This document shows, one piece after another, positions 32,516 to 45,937 of a stretch of DNA of 64,000 nt. The position numbers and the translations under genes were made by a program. How positions within the stretch are numbered: the stretch's first letter is position 1; each line of letters opens with the position of its first letter. This stretch comes from Neoceratodus forsteri (taxonomy: Eukaryota; Chordata; Ceratodontiformes; Ceratodontidae): NCBI GenBank assembly GCA_016271365.2, contig CM057456.1, positions 884,116,001 through 884,180,000 of the forward strand, in the 5' to 3' direction. Under the pieces are notes generated by a model, which made no database searches, was not told where the DNA came from, and was given only the letters and a program-made list of their open reading frames with translations.

Positions 32516-35500
32516 GGAGGGAGGAGGAGGTTCTAAGGCTGAGAGAAGAATTAACAAGGGTGAACAGAGGGGGGGTTAAAAAAGAGAGGTCAGTGCCAGG
32601 AACAAGGGAAGTCTGAAGAATAGACTCTGGAAGAGAGGGCAAAGAACAAAAAAAAACTAAATAAATAAATAAGGGACATTGAGGCACAAAAGGAGTGTAG
32701 AATCATGTGTGCCAGTGTAAGGAGCCTAGGAAATTAACTTCCTGACCATGAGGCAACCATTGTGAAGGCAGCTCTAGATCTGGTTGCCATAACAGAATCA
32801 TGTTGCACTGACAGCCACAGCTGGGATGTGGCCATTCCAGGTTACACCATGTTTTGTAAGGATAAGGCAGGGAGGAAAGGGGATGTTTTATATGTGAGGG
32901 AAGGTATAAAATCCACAGGGCACAATGGGGATAAGGAAGGGCTGAAGATTCTCTGGGTTGGTTTATAGGTCCGGAGCCATTATCCAAGTTGGGGTCATAT
33001 ATAGACCACCAACATGGCAGAGGAGTTAGACAGGGTGTCAGGGGAGGCCATTGGCATAGTGGCAAACAAATGGGAGGTATTGATTATGGGGAACTTTAAT
33101 CTGCCAGATGTAGATTGGAGCATTCTGGCAGCAGCTACAACTAGAAGCAGGACCATCCTACACTCCCTACAAGGGGAATTTCTTAGGAAACTGGTTAAAG
33201 AACCCACTAGAGATGTGGCAGTGCTGGATCTGGTGCCTACAAACAGGAGCAGCATTGTAGACATCACAGCGGGTAGCCCCTGGGTACAATCAATCATCAT
33301 GCAGTGTGGTTTGGAATATGGATTAGGCAAGAGAAAAAAAGCCGGTCCTGGACTCAGGAAAATCAGATTTTAATGAAATGAGAGACTTCCTTAGTAAATG
33401 CTTTGAAGGGGAAGGGGATGGCAGAGGGAAGTGGAGGCACAGTGGGGAAGGATAAAGGAGAAAATAAGTCAACAGCAAGCTGTTTTATTTATTTTTTATT
33501 ATTTAGCTTTTGTTGACCGGGTAAGTGCACTAGACAAATCCTGCCTATTTTCAGGCACGACCCGGGGGAGGGGAATACAGATGAATGCCAACTGACCTTG
33601 AACCAGATTAAGCTGTTGGTGGTATTTTTTTAGTGAATGAGGGAAATTTGGCCAGGACACCGGGGAAATTCCCCTACTCTTTTCGATAGGTCATGGGATC
33701 TTTAACATCCACCTGAACTACCACCAATCCAGGCAGATGGGACCTCGGTTTAACGTCTCATCCGAAAGACGGCACCTCAGAAATGCAGCACCCCTCTCAT
33801 GCTGCATTACAGTGTCAGTACTGGGATATTAACCCAAGTGCCAGATGTGGGAACTGAACCCACAGCCCTCTGATCTCCCGGCCTCAGAGGCGAGTGTGCT
33901 ACCTACTGAGCCACTGATACTGTGGGTTTGAAGGAAACAAGCAAGGGTAAGAGAAGGAAGAGGTCTCTATGGTTTTCTAAGGAGGTGGCTAAGGCAGTAA
34001 GGGGAAAAAAAATGATTTTTGGAGGTACAGGGAGACCAAAATGGAGGGAGCAGGGAGGTATATCTGGATAAATAAAGAGAGGCAGGGAGGAGAATGGGGC
34101 AGCAAAGACTCAACAGAGGCAAGAGCAGCCCAAGAGGTTAAAAAAGGATAATACTTTTTTCAGGTATGTGAGCAAAAAGAGGGAAAAAAGGGTAGAGATA
34201 GTGAGGATCAGGAGATCAAAGGGGATAGTGTGTGGATGAAGATCATGAAAAAGCAAACATTTTAAACGAGTACTTCTGCTCGATCTTCACAGTGGAGGAG
34301 GGATGAGTACAGACTAATATGCATCAGCAGGCACCAAGGAGAGGAGGGAGTGGACTCAAGTCCATTTTCAGAAGAAAGAGACTGTCGGGGATTGGAAGCC
34401 CTAAACGAAAACAAGGCAATGGGGCCAAATGGAATCCACTCACAGGTACTAAAAGAACTGAACATAGTGATAGCTGCCCCTCTGGCAACACTGGCTAGTT
34501 CCAGAGGACTGAAGGAGGGCCAATGTGGTCCCTCTGCACAAGAACAGCAGCAGGGAGGAGGCTAGCAGTTGCAGAACAGTCTTATATCCATGGTGGGTAA
34601 ATGAATGGAAACCCTGCTGAAGGAGAGACTCATGGAGTACCTGGAGAAAAATGGGCTGCAGGACCACTGGCAGCACTGCTTTACGGGGGGGGGGTGATCA
34701 TGTCAAATAAATCTCATAGATTTCTTTGACTGGGTTACAAGGGAGGTGATCAGGGGAGGGCAGTGGATGTGACCTATCAGGGCATGAGCAAGGCCTTTGA
34801 CACTGTACCACACGGGAGGCTGATTACAAAACTTAGCAATCTGGGGTTGGGGTGGGTAGAAGGTGGCTGGCTGGGTATCTAACTGGTTGAAAGATAGGAG
34901 GCAGAGGGTAGTGATGAATGACAGTCACTTAGGTCAGGGGAGTGACCAGTGGAGTACCGCAGGGATGAGTAATGGGTCCTGTCCTCATCAATGCCTTCAT
35001 AAGTGACACTGCTGAGGAAATAGAAAGGAAGATGTGTCTGTGGATGACAAAAAATTCTGCAACACAGTGGATACCCATGAGATGATGGAGAGAATGCAAA
35101 GGGGTCTGCAGAAATTAGAGCAGTGGTCTGGTGTGTGGCAGCTGGGTTTCAATGACAAAATGTGCAAAATCATGCACCTGGGGCAGAAAAACCTGTGGGG
35201 TGTATAAGATGGGGGGAGGTACTTGCAGTCACCAAGGAAGAGGGGGACCTTAGGGTTATCATATCTGATTATCTCTAGGTGGCAGGGCAGTGCAACAAGG
35301 TAGTAAGCAAGGCTACTAGATGCTGGGTTGCAAAGGCAGGGGATTTCTAGCAGAAGAAGGGAGGTGATGTTGCCTGTGTATCACTCACTAGTGAGAGCCC
35401 ATCTGTTATACTGTGTCCTGTTCTTGAGGCTGTGGTTCTGCAAGGACATTGACAGGGTAAAAGCAGTCCAGAGGAGGGCTATCAAAATGGTGCAGGGGTT

Positions 35501-35770
35501 GCACAAGAAACTATGCCAGGAGAGACTGCTGGAGCTCAACATGAACTCCCTGGAAAGTAGGAGAGGAAGACGGACATGACTGAGACCTACAAGTACCTCG
35601 TGGAGTTGAACAAAGTGCAGCAGGGGAGTATTTTTCAAAACAGGATCACAGAAACATGGGGACATGCTATGAAGCTTTGGGGGGGAGTTTAAAGAGCCAC
35701 TGATATGAATATGTTCTTGGGGCAGGCAGCTCGTGGCAAGAAGCTGCCTGCCCAAGGACCTAATAGAGCT
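32516..35770 (+). pseudogene. CR1-type LINE ORF2 (CR1-C)
   Basis: A plus-strand CR1 in full domain order. The endonuclease runs from about 32705 to 33370: 'LDLVAITESCCTDSHSWD', 'GYTMFCKDKAGRKGG'-like, 'VLIMGNFNLPDVDW' and 'LDLVPTNRSSIV'. The linker and RT run from about 33930 to 35000: 'LNENKAMGPNGIHSQVLKEL', 'SKAFDTVPHGRLITKLSNLG'. The tail runs 35330-35690: 'REVMLPVYHSLVRAHLLYCV' and 'VKAVQRRAIKMVQGL'. A SINE interrupts it at 33482-33930. Numerous stops and shifts disable it. The 32516-32700 leader is purine-rich and may be CR1 5' sequence. The terminal CR1 tail repeat is not seen, so the 3' end is probably lost. Confidence 0.85.
33482..33930 (-). mobile_element. tRNA-derived SINE with LINE-like 3' tail
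   Basis: Read on the minus strand: a tRNA-like head with box A (TGGCTCAGTAGG, complement of 33902-33913) and box B (GGTTCAGTTCCC, near 33850), a body of about 250 bp containing GCCGTCTTTCGGATGAGAC, and a tail of about 85 bp ending in A/T-rich repeats. The tail (33482-33570 on the plus strand, with GACCGGGTAAGTGCACTAG and CCTGCCTATTTTCAGGCAC) is nearly the same as the 3' end of the L2-like LINE at 45938-46020. It lies inside CR1-C. Confidence 0.75.
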
Positions 35771-36248
35771 ACTTTTGACATTTTTTTAAAAGGGGATTAT
35801 TTAGATATTTAATGTACTACCCTGCCAGCAATACTTCCTTGTCCGGCCAAGCCATGAATCGCAAGCTGCAGCCCTACCCCTGGAAACCATGTTATGATGA
35901 TGCAAATTATGGAAGGGGCTGCAATGTATCAAATAGGCATCTAATAGGTTTTAGGGCAGCAACAGCCTTTATATGTATTTTTTTACATGTGTAGACAATT
36001 GTACATGCAAAGGGGGTAGTATACTGTAGTGCACTTTCCCCTTTACATCTACAAATGCCTTTATCATCATTACAGATGGTAAACAAAATGGGAATGAAGA
36101 CATGGGCGCATACATTTTAGCAGTCAACCAGACATCAGGGCAACAAGTTTTCTAAATGTTCATTTCTAGCTTTTTTTTTTCAAAATTTGCTCTATAGTTA
36201 CAACAAACACAGGGATTTCAAGCATGCAAAATCTGGAACTTCAGATTA
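35771..36248. other. unassigned region
   Basis: No coding motif or repeat could be supported. Confidence 0.45.
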
Positions 36249-36399
36249 TTGCAGCAATTGCCATGATCAGCTATTTCCTGAATTTTCTTTCATATCTCTA
36301 GAGAAATTCCTGCCTGCCTGCAGTACCACTTTAGGGCCACCAAAGAGAATCACTTTAGAAATATTGTAAAATATCTGACCATGTCTGTGGCTGCAAATG
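36249..36399. mobile_element. foldback MITE, copy 2 (151 bp, TA-flanked)
   Basis: TA at 36247-36248 and 36400-36401. The right end CATGTCTGTGGCTGCAAATG matches copy 1, and the left end is more diverged. The central part (GAGAAATTCCTGCCTGCCTG ... GGGCCACCA) aligns with copy 1 in the same orientation. Confidence 0.7.
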
Positions 36400-36409
36400 T
36401 ACTTCAAGT

Positions 36410-36850
36410 GTTGAGTTACTGAGCAAAAGGTGGTACTGTTTTTATAATATTACTGAATTCATCCAAATTTTGCATAACATTATCAGGGACCCATTTTCTG
36501 TTTTCCCAAAAATGAATCAATTCCCTTATATGATGTTCAACGACTGTTGGACTTTGTTCTAATAAATCTTTTTGCAAAGTATATTACATTTCTTAACTTT
36601 ATTTCTGTAGACCCTAGTGGCCTTAAGGCTTTCTGCCATCCCATTAGCAATTGTTTGAATTCTGCATCAATCCAAGGCTTGTCTGAAGTAATAAAGGGAC
36701 TTTCCCTAATAGAAGTATTTATTTTTAAAATATTCTGTAGGTCAACAATGAATTTATCATACACATATTCTGCTGTTCCCATAATATCACTTACATTCAA
36801 TAAAGAACATGGAATCACCAAATATCTATAATCCCTTTATCGACCCTTTA
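36410..36850 (-). pseudogene. LINE ORF2 linker fragment, family unsure
   Basis: The minus-strand translation contains 'PFITSDKPWIDAEFKQLLMGWQKALR' and further on 'IHFWENRKWVPDNVMQNLDEF'. The 'PWxDxE' block followed by basic helices is what lies between endonuclease and RT in CR1/L2/I-type LINEs. Neither the endonuclease nor the RT core is present, so the clade cannot be set. Confidence 0.5.
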
Positions 36851-37945
36851 TATTTTCTTTCTGCTGCAACAATTTAGGAAATATATAAATAGGCATGGGG
36901 TTGCAAACTATCCCAGTGATCAAATAGTCCAATCAAATCTTTAACCTCAGAGCTTGAAAAATTTACATCAAATCCAGGACTAACTTCCTTTTAATGGGGT
37001 TATAAGCCACCTGAAGCAAGTTGTGAGTAGTTTTTTGAATGACCCCTGTAGTTGTATGTTAAAGTCAAACACCATGAAAATACCAGAAGATGGACTTATA
37101 GAACTACTGCACATCTGTCCAATGATGGTTTCAAATACATAATCATTGATGATGCCAAGGAACGCTTTATGACTACTCCAGCTACTAGACTGAAAACTGC
37201 CAGGGACAGACCATTCATATCATACTTCCAAGGACCTGGAATTCCCTCTCCGTCTTTAATATAAATGTTTTCACCTTGAGCCATTTTAAGAGCTAGCTAA
37301 AGACCTGCTTTTATGGTCAAGCTTTCCATAATGGAACTGTATGAGTAGCAGAGAAGCAGTTTGTGTATTTCATTGTTATAATAGCATGTTTTAAATTGTG
37401 GATAAATGTGTTGTGGTGTGTTTAGTTTAGTTTAGTTTATTAAAATGCAATTGCAGCTGAACTCCAAGGAGGGAGGCTGAAGTTCAATTCAAAAACAATA
37501 TACATACAATGTTAATACAAGCTGAAACAAAAATAGCATAACATATGGCTACACTAATACAAATATTAAAACTGCTGTAAAATCGAAGAGGTCTACAGCA
37601 GTTATATAAACACATTTCAGTTGTCCATTATTTTTTCACTTTTGAAACCAAAACAGCATTACTACACATAAGCTCATAATTTGGTAAAAAATAATTGAAA
37701 AATCACATAAAAAGAGATGTTACTGTGTGTACTTTTCTGTTCTAAAAATAGGCTTTTGCCATCTATCCTGCTTCCTTAGACCAAACACTGACACTTCTTT
37801 TGGTGGTAAAAGAGAATGTAACTCATGCTTGTGATCATAAATCTCCACAAACAATTTCCCTGCCATTTCTCATCTTCTTACATCCATCCTTACCAAACTG
37901 CACTTTGTAATGCCTCTGCTGGTGATCTTAGTGGTCTGTCCCAGA
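36851..37945. other. mostly unassigned; possible LINE tail at 37415
   Basis: A run of TTTAG units (about 37418-37440) followed by TTATTAAAATGCAATTGCAG looks like a minus-strand LINE 3' end. Nothing else could be assigned. Confidence 0.35.
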
Positions 37946-37950
37946 AAGAC

Positions 37951-37967
37951 ATCTATCTATCTATCTA

Positions 37968-38030
<63 letters not shown>

Positions 38031-38040
38031 ATACATACAT
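37951..38040. repeat. compound microsatellite (ATCT)n-(AT)n-(CA/CATA)n
   Basis: (ATCT)5 at 37951-37970, (AT)n to about 38020, then ACACACATACATACATACAT. Open frames of repeated Tyr-Ile through it are repeat artefacts. Confidence 0.95.
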
Positions 38041-39560
38041 GATGATGAACTCTGAAGGACAAGGACCCCATGGGGAAGAAATATATATGCATGTGTCCAA
38101 AATTTGGCATGGGAAGCACACTGCACTGAACATCTTTTCCAGGTGTAACCTGTGGTGGGGACATGGGATAAAAATGCAATATACAATAAAGAAGAATACA
38201 GAAATGGAGGAATAAAAATATCAACAAGATAGTCAAAACAGTGCAAATGCAATGATAGTTAAATAATTGGCAGTACACAGAGCAATAATTAAATGCAGAT
38301 GAGGGTAAGGTTTATATAGACAAACAGAATTATAAAATTTATGTTGGAGTTTATTGAAATTCTTTGTTTTCCAATGTTTCCCAGAGTTGGCAAACCTTTC
38401 TTAAATTAAAATAAATGAATGTGTTTATGTGTTCAGTTATACAGTATGTCTAATTATCTATTGTTATATTTGTGTTGTACTTAGTATTTATGGAGTATCT
38501 AGTATGCACTTGTTTTGCATGTTACACTGCTACACTTCACATGGGGGATTAATTAAATGATTTTTCTTTCAGAAGAGTATAATTCTTGAAGCTAAAAATG
38601 TATTGTTTGACGTGTATACCGCTGAAAATAGAAATTATACAGCTTTCACCCCCACCATGTTTATTTTCTTTTAGAAAGTTTGTGTTCGTGAGAAATAAAC
38701 TACATAAGAGAGCTTTTCAGAACAAATATGGAAATTATGTAATTACTTTGCATAATATATATTTTAATAAATATAACTAAATTGTACTTTGCAAATAAGT
38801 GTATAATTTCAAAATATACATATTTACTATTTTGTATATATTTCTATAAGCTAATGCTGTGTTTTGTTATGACATTGTGCTGAAAAGATTATGCATGTCC
38901 TTTTATTTCTTGTTTTGTGATTTCAATTGCTTAAGTTTTTAAAATTCTTTTTCAGATGTGATTATTCTGTTTGTTTACGATTGCAGTATTTTGTTCATTT
39001 CTGCTATGGTTTTGGATTGCTAAAAAAGGCTGGGAAGGAATTTTCTGGAAGTATTTTTTTTTCTGTTTAATGCTTTGTTTTCCATTTTCACCTGGAGTAA
39101 TACAATTTAGTTTTTTGTTTTATTTAACCTTTTTAATAAATTGGGCTCTTTTTAATGCTTCATGGCTCTGGGTGTGTTTTTTTCTCCCAAAATGTGTTTA
39201 TAGATCCTTTAATGATAATGTTTTAAATATTCTTTATCTAGAAAAAGTATTCAAAATATTGAAAGGTTTATTCAGGGGTCACAGACCACTGATAAAATGC
39301 CAAGCATATTTGTATTAGGATCAATAAAGAATGGACCATTACTCAACAGCAAATGTTCATTTTCAGTATTTATTTAGTGGATCCACAGTGTTACATCCCA
39401 TCAATGTTTCATCAGCTGAACCAGCATCTTCAGGGATTATTTTTGCATACAGTGGGAACAATATCTGTAGAACAAACAGATATGTACTAATTATATTATG
39501 CTTATTTTATATTTTTGTATCTTTATAGCACATAATTACCAAAGTTATTATATAAATGTG
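38041..39560. other. unassigned AT-rich region
   Basis: No coding or repeat feature could be supported. Long Phe/Leu-rich open frames reflect the T-rich composition. Confidence 0.5.
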
Positions 39561-39564
39561 AGTA

Positions 39565-39660
39565 CTCAGTGTGGCCCAGTGGTCAGAGTGCAGACTACCA
39601 ACGGGCTGACTGCTGTGTCACAGGATTGAATCCCACACCTGGTACCAGACCTGTACACAG
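39565..39660 (+). mobile_element. tRNA-like SINE head
   Basis: Box A TGGCCCAGTGG (39572-39582) and box B GGATTGAATCC (39623-39633), 40 nt apart, typical of a tRNA-derived pol III promoter. No foldable acceptor stem was found, so it is SINE-derived rather than a tRNA gene. The body and tail are not clear. Confidence 0.55.
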
Positions 39661-39884
39661 AACCCTTAGAACATATAGACCATTCAACTCTTCAAGTTAT
39701 CAGTCTTGAACAATTTCAGTTTTGACCCAGCTCCTCAGGTTGCACACTGGGTGTGTTCTTGCTTTATAAGCAAATGGTCAAAGGTTTAATTATAGGTGAG
39801 GGAAAGTATTTGCCATTGTATCAAGTATATTCATGAATCATGCTGTCACTATACTTATGGTTTCACCATGCCCTTCCCATTTTG

Positions 39885-40105
39885 TGGATGCATGGAATAG
39901 ATTCCCAGCAATGGTGGTGGGGGCAAACACAGTGGGAGAATTCAAGCATGCATGGGACAGGCATAGGGGAAACCTAGCAATGGGAATAAGGAGGTAAAGC
40001 TGAAGATCATGTAGGGTCTGTGGCTTTTACAGGAGGCAGGGAAAGTGGGCAGACTAGATGGCGCCCAGCTGTATTTACCTGTCGTCAGTTTCTATGTTAG
40101 TATTT
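39885..40105 (+). pseudogene. CR1-type 3' end fragment
   Basis: 'DAWNRFP'-like coding end (GATGCATGGAATAGATTCCC), then GTGGGAGAATTCAAGCATGC and GGGCAGACTAGATGG, ending near TTTCTATGTTAGT. It matches the better-kept CR1 3' end at 42010-42405. Confidence 0.75.
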
Positions 40106-40610
40106 ATAAAGCTGCTTGGGAAGAAAATCAGTACAGTGGCTGACAAAGTTACTTATAATTTTATCCTCTTTTTGAATCTCCATGAATTTAAAGGATTTAT
40201 TATAATCTCATTAACATTTTTAAATATCTGACCTATGATGCCATATAATTTAATAGGCAAACTAGCCCTCTATAAAAATGCAAAAATATAAAATATGCAA
40301 AATATAATTAGTATATAAATCTGTTTATTCTTCAGATATCTTTTCTACTGTATATAAAAAAAACTGTGAACAAGTTGGGTCAGCCAATGGAATGATGGAG
40401 ATATGTTCTACAGTGGATCTCCTAAATAAATGTTGAAAAATAAATGTTTGGAGTTGAGTCACATTCCATTCTTAAATGCCATAGTTTAGGAAGTCTAAGA
40501 ACCTTGACTTCTCAGTGTGAATCTAAAATTTGACAGACAGGACCAAGCTGCTTGAGGTTTTTGTTATTATGTGTATTAGGCCCATGCCATATCTACTATA
40601 TATCTAGATA
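40106..40610. other. unassigned AT-rich region
   Basis: No coding or repeat feature could be supported. Confidence 0.4.
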
Positions 40611-40616
40611 TTTGTT

Positions 40617-40715
40617 TATTGCAAAAACCTACATTAATGCACCAGTTAGGGTTTGATATCACTGCATCAAAAGTAAAGAAATGCAGTGTGAGGATTTTTA
40701 ACCCTAACTCGGTTC
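40617..40715 (+). mobile_element. foldback MITE X, partial copy 1
   Basis: ATTGCAAAAACCTACATTAATGCACCAGTTAGGG matches in pieces the left ends at 44895-44933 and 47399-47432. It follows a degenerate TA-rich stretch (40590-40615). Only the left end is recognised. Confidence 0.6.
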
Positions 40716-42009
40716 CTATGTACCACCCATATGACCCCATCAAATTGGATGACAAAGCACAAGCTAGGCTCAATAAATATGTTTTAACAACATACCTAAG
40801 TGACATGGTTTGTGGAAATCAGCCATAGGCTATAATGAACACTGCTCTTGTATGTTGTGAGACATAAGGTCACTGTATACAAGTCTGGAGTAATCTGCCT
40901 GAGGGTGTATTTGCTTTAAATGCTGCATGCTACAATACAAGGCTGGGTCAGTGAGTGTTCTACAGACACTGGAGAACTAATGAAACTTCTGCATTATCAC
41001 AAACATTGCCTACATTTCTGACTGAATTTAAAAATGACTAGGTTGGTACTTGCAAAGGAGATTGATAGTCACATAGCTTATAACAGCAATGTAATGGATC
41101 AGACACAAGCTAGATATAATAAAAAAAAACATTGTGCCATGGCCGTAACAGGCATTGTGATGCATCCTATGAGGCAGTTGTGGAAGTGGCACATCATCAC
41201 AGTGCACCAAGCTTGTATGAGGTGAAGAAGAAGATGGCATTCCCTCACCCTGAAAAACATTTACCCAACTGAAGAGTTTCCAACCCAAAAAGCGTGATTA
41301 GTTTTGAAACCTTCCATGGAGGCTAGAAAAGCCTAATCAGTTACACAGCACTGACACAATGTGATACTCTAGATACAGTTTAGAAGGATCACTGAAGGAG
41401 CCAAATTCTTTGGATATAATAATATAGCACAGAGAAAGCTCAGAGGGAGCTCAGAGGAAACTGAATCCTTGGATATCATGGAATCAAAGTGAAGGGGTAA
41501 AACAGAGGTGAATCATACAGAAAAGGTGAAAGCAGAGAAAGCAACAGAAGCAGTGCAAATGGTGGAAGAAGTCAGAAAATTCAGGGAAAACCCCCCAAAA
41601 AGATCATAGAACAATGACTGCAAAATTATAGAGTAAAAATTGGAAGAATTACAACTGCCTTTACTAAGTCGCACTGAGGGTGGACGAAATCTAACTAAAA
41701 GAATTTAAGAAAATATAAAGGAAACATTGAGACTATAATGGTCTTGGTTTATAACCACAACTTTTAGACTTTACAGTATATTTTTTCTTTCTTTTTATTA
41801 TATAGTCTAAATGTAAAACTTTTTAAATTTTTAACAAAATATAGGATAATTGTGCAAAACTGAATGATACAAGCCAGTAATTGTTTGATGAGGTTATTTG
41901 CTCTTATTCTTTTTAAAATTCAAATTGGCCATTCATAGTATGCTAAGATCCTGTAACATTATATGTGTAACTATCGTGTGCACATACCTACAGCTATTGG
42001 AAATTCTCA
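40716..42009. other. unassigned region
   Basis: AT- and A-rich DNA with no supported gene or repeat. Confidence 0.4.
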
Positions 42010-42405
42010 TGGGGGGGCATGTTAGAAACTTTTAAGTACCTCAGTGGAATCAACAAAGTCCAAGAGGGTAACATATTTCAGAAAAAGAGATGTGCAAGAA
42101 CAAGGGGGCACAATTTGAAGATAGAGGGGGGATGGCTCAGAGGTAAAGTGAGGAAGTATTTCTTCACAGAGAGGGTTGTAGATGCATGGAACAGCCTTCC
42201 TGAGGAGGTCATAGAGTCAAAAACAGTGGGGGAATTCAAGAATGCATGGGACAGACATAAGGCAATTCTAGTGGGGGGGTAGGAGAAAGTAGGCTGTTGG
42301 TTAACTAGGATCTGCAGCTTATCCGTTAGGTAGGGACATGGGCAGACTAGGTGGGCCAAGCAGTCCTTATCTGCCATCAAATTCTATGTTTCTATGTTTC
42401 ATAGC
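42010..42405 (+). pseudogene. CR1-type 3' end with coding tail
   Basis: The frame 42019-42282 encodes the CR1 C terminus: 'TFKYLSGINKVQEGNIFQKK', 'TRGHNLKIEGG', 'KVRKYFFTERVVDAWNSLPEEV'. After the stop come GGGCAGACTAGGTGGGCC and a 3' terminus of repeated TTCTATG units (about 42380-42400), the kind of short tandem end CR1 primes from. 5'-truncated. Confidence 0.85.
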
Positions 42406-43190
42406 AGTATACTCACACTGCACACAGAGACAGAGACATGCCAGACCAATTCTGGATTAAGTAGAATTAGTTCAGTTTTAGAAGCTGAAATAGCCTTATA
42501 CATTAAACAAAGAATATTTTGCTTTTAACTAGAGAAAACTCCTGAATTAGCATACTCAGATACTGAGTTCAGTGGGAAGAAAGACCCAGATCTCTGAAAC
42601 CTGCAATCCACTTATGGCAAAATGGCCTATTTATTGATTTGGAGAGGGGCCTCTTTTTACATAAAGATTTAACTTTGTACAAATGATGACTATGTAAGTA
42701 TTAAATGAGCAGATATCACTATTTTAACATACACTGTGATTTAGCATATCTGACAATATATAAATTGATTTGTTTATTGCTAAACTTAAAATTAAACTGT
42801 GTATTCTGCCTGGAAGTGCTAGAATTGCTGACAAACACCCATCTTAAACCTAGATGTACAGTGTATGTATATTTTCTCTTCATATTTAAAGTAGTGATGT
42901 AAGTGGGTAGGTGGAGGAAAGAGAATTTTAGTCAGCATTTGGTCACTTTGAAACTTTTCTTTAAATTTGCAACAGGCAGTGTGGGGAACCTAGCTCAGGA
43001 AAATAATCTCAGGAGTCAGTAGATTAAGAAAGACCTATAAATCAGTTGTGTGACTGGGGGAGGACCTGCCAGAGGCTTAGCACTGTCTAATAAGATACAA
43101 CATGTTTCAGGGACAGTTGGAAGTGTCCTGTGGAAGTGCTGGAATTGCTAATAGAGAAGATAGTATGCACCCAGCTTAAACCTATGGATG
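42406..43190. other. unassigned region
   Basis: No coding or repeat feature could be supported. GGAAGTGCT(A/G)GAATTGCT occurs twice (about 42811 and 43131), pointing to a small dispersed or duplicated repeat. Confidence 0.4.
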
Positions 43191-43193
43191 TAT

Positions 43194-43256
<63 letters not shown>
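43191..43256. repeat. (CA)n-(TA)n microsatellite, Tc1 target
   Basis: ACACACACA then (TA)n up to 43256, where the Tc1 terminus starts. Confidence 0.95.
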
Positions 43257-44891
<1,635 letters not shown>

Positions 44892-44896
44892 TAGTA

Positions 44897-45400
44897 TATT
44901 GCAAACAAACTGTGTTGGTGCACCAGTTAGGGTTCAGATTAAAGCAAAAAAAGTAGGGAAATACTCCCCACTCCCACCCCAAAAAGGAAAAGGAAAAAAA
45001 AATGACAGTTTTCACTGTCCTGACTGGTGGTGAACTAGGGGTGTAGTCTTCCTTGCTGTTCTCAACCCTAACACTCACTCCATTGTGATATAGTCTTCAA
45101 ACATGCAGAACTCTGTCTCCCCACATGTTACCAACAACCTGTAGGCCCTGCCTGAAGAAAACATATCACATCTCACCTTATTTGGTCCTAGAATGGGGTG
45201 AGTGTTAGGGTTGAGAACCACAAGGAAGACCCCATCCCTGATGGTGCCAGCAGTCTGGACAGCAAAAACCATAATGTTTGTTTTTCCTTTTCCTGCTTGG
45301 GGGATGGAGGGTGAGTTAGGGTTGGAAACCTTAGCACCACATTTCCCTGCTTTTGTTGCTTTAATCTGAACCCTAACTGGTGCATTAACACAGTTTCTTG
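44897..45400. mobile_element. foldback MITE X, copy 2 (about 0.5 kb, both ends)
   Basis: 44905-44946 and the reverse complement of 45358-45397 match, sharing AACTGTGTT, GCACCAGTTAGGGTTCAGAT and TAAAGCAA. The inner parts also mirror one another (AACCCTAAC near 45064 and GTTAGGGTT near 45202). No coding sequence. The left side adjoins the (TA)n tract now separated by the Tc1 insertion. Confidence 0.75.
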
Positions 45401-45728
45401 GAAAGAATTTCCTTACTTTTTGTGATACTAGAATCCTATCCCCATTCATGCAGGTTGAACATGCATGAACACATCCATCTAGCTAGGGAAGTGCAGGGCT
45501 GGAGGGCCCTGAGCTTCCATCCTTCCATAGAAGCACACATCCATACGGCTACAGAAGCGCAGGGACCTCCAAGCTCTATGCTTCCATGCCTCCAGAAAAG
45601 CAATTTATGTGGTCGTAATTGTTTTGTGTGGGGCTCACTTCAAAGGAAAAAAATTATTAAATATCCCTCTTAACTGCCAGTGGTTGATTGTATATGGGCA
45701 AAAATGTGTTTTTTGCTTTTTACCCCTA
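45401..45728. other. unassigned spacer
   Basis: No supported feature. A loose duplication (ACACATCCAT...GAAG...GCAGGG at about 45470 and 45535) is visible. Confidence 0.35.
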
Positions 45729-45892
45729 CAGTAGTAGCCACAGACATAGCTAGATATTTCCAGATATTTCATGAAATTTCTAAAGAGTTTCTCTCTGCTG
45801 CCCCTACTGTGGAAATGCAGAAAGCAGGAAATTTCTCTAGAAATATCACAGAAATATCATGAAATATCTGGCCATGTCTTTGGCTGTGACTG
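45729..45892. mobile_element. foldback MITE, copy 3 (164 bp, TA-flanked)
   Basis: TA at 45727-45728 and 45893-45894. The left end CAGTAGTAGCCACAGACATA pairs with the right end CATGTCTTTGGCTGTGACTG, and the palindrome extends inward through the GATATTTC/GAAATATC runs. It is the most symmetrical of the three copies. Confidence 0.8.
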
Positions 45893-45937
45893 TAAGTCAG
45901 TAAATTTTTGTTTGTTTTGTCTGAAATTTGCTATGAT

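Noticed and set aside
37825..38278. Open frames through the microsatellite (poly Tyr-Ile)
   Set aside because: They arise from (AT)n read in frame. The same happens at 43203-43256 and 49568-49661.
38971..39318. 115-codon hydrophobic open frame resembling a membrane protein
   Set aside because: T-rich DNA yields Phe/Leu-rich frames. There is no family match and no start or splice context.
39565..39660. tRNA gene candidate (box A and box B)
   Set aside because: The acceptor and anticodon stems do not form. Better read as a SINE head. The same applies to 60049-60116 and 33850-33915.
45075..45449. 124-codon minus-strand open frame
   Set aside because: It lies across the inverted ends of MITE X, and its content is explained by the repeat.
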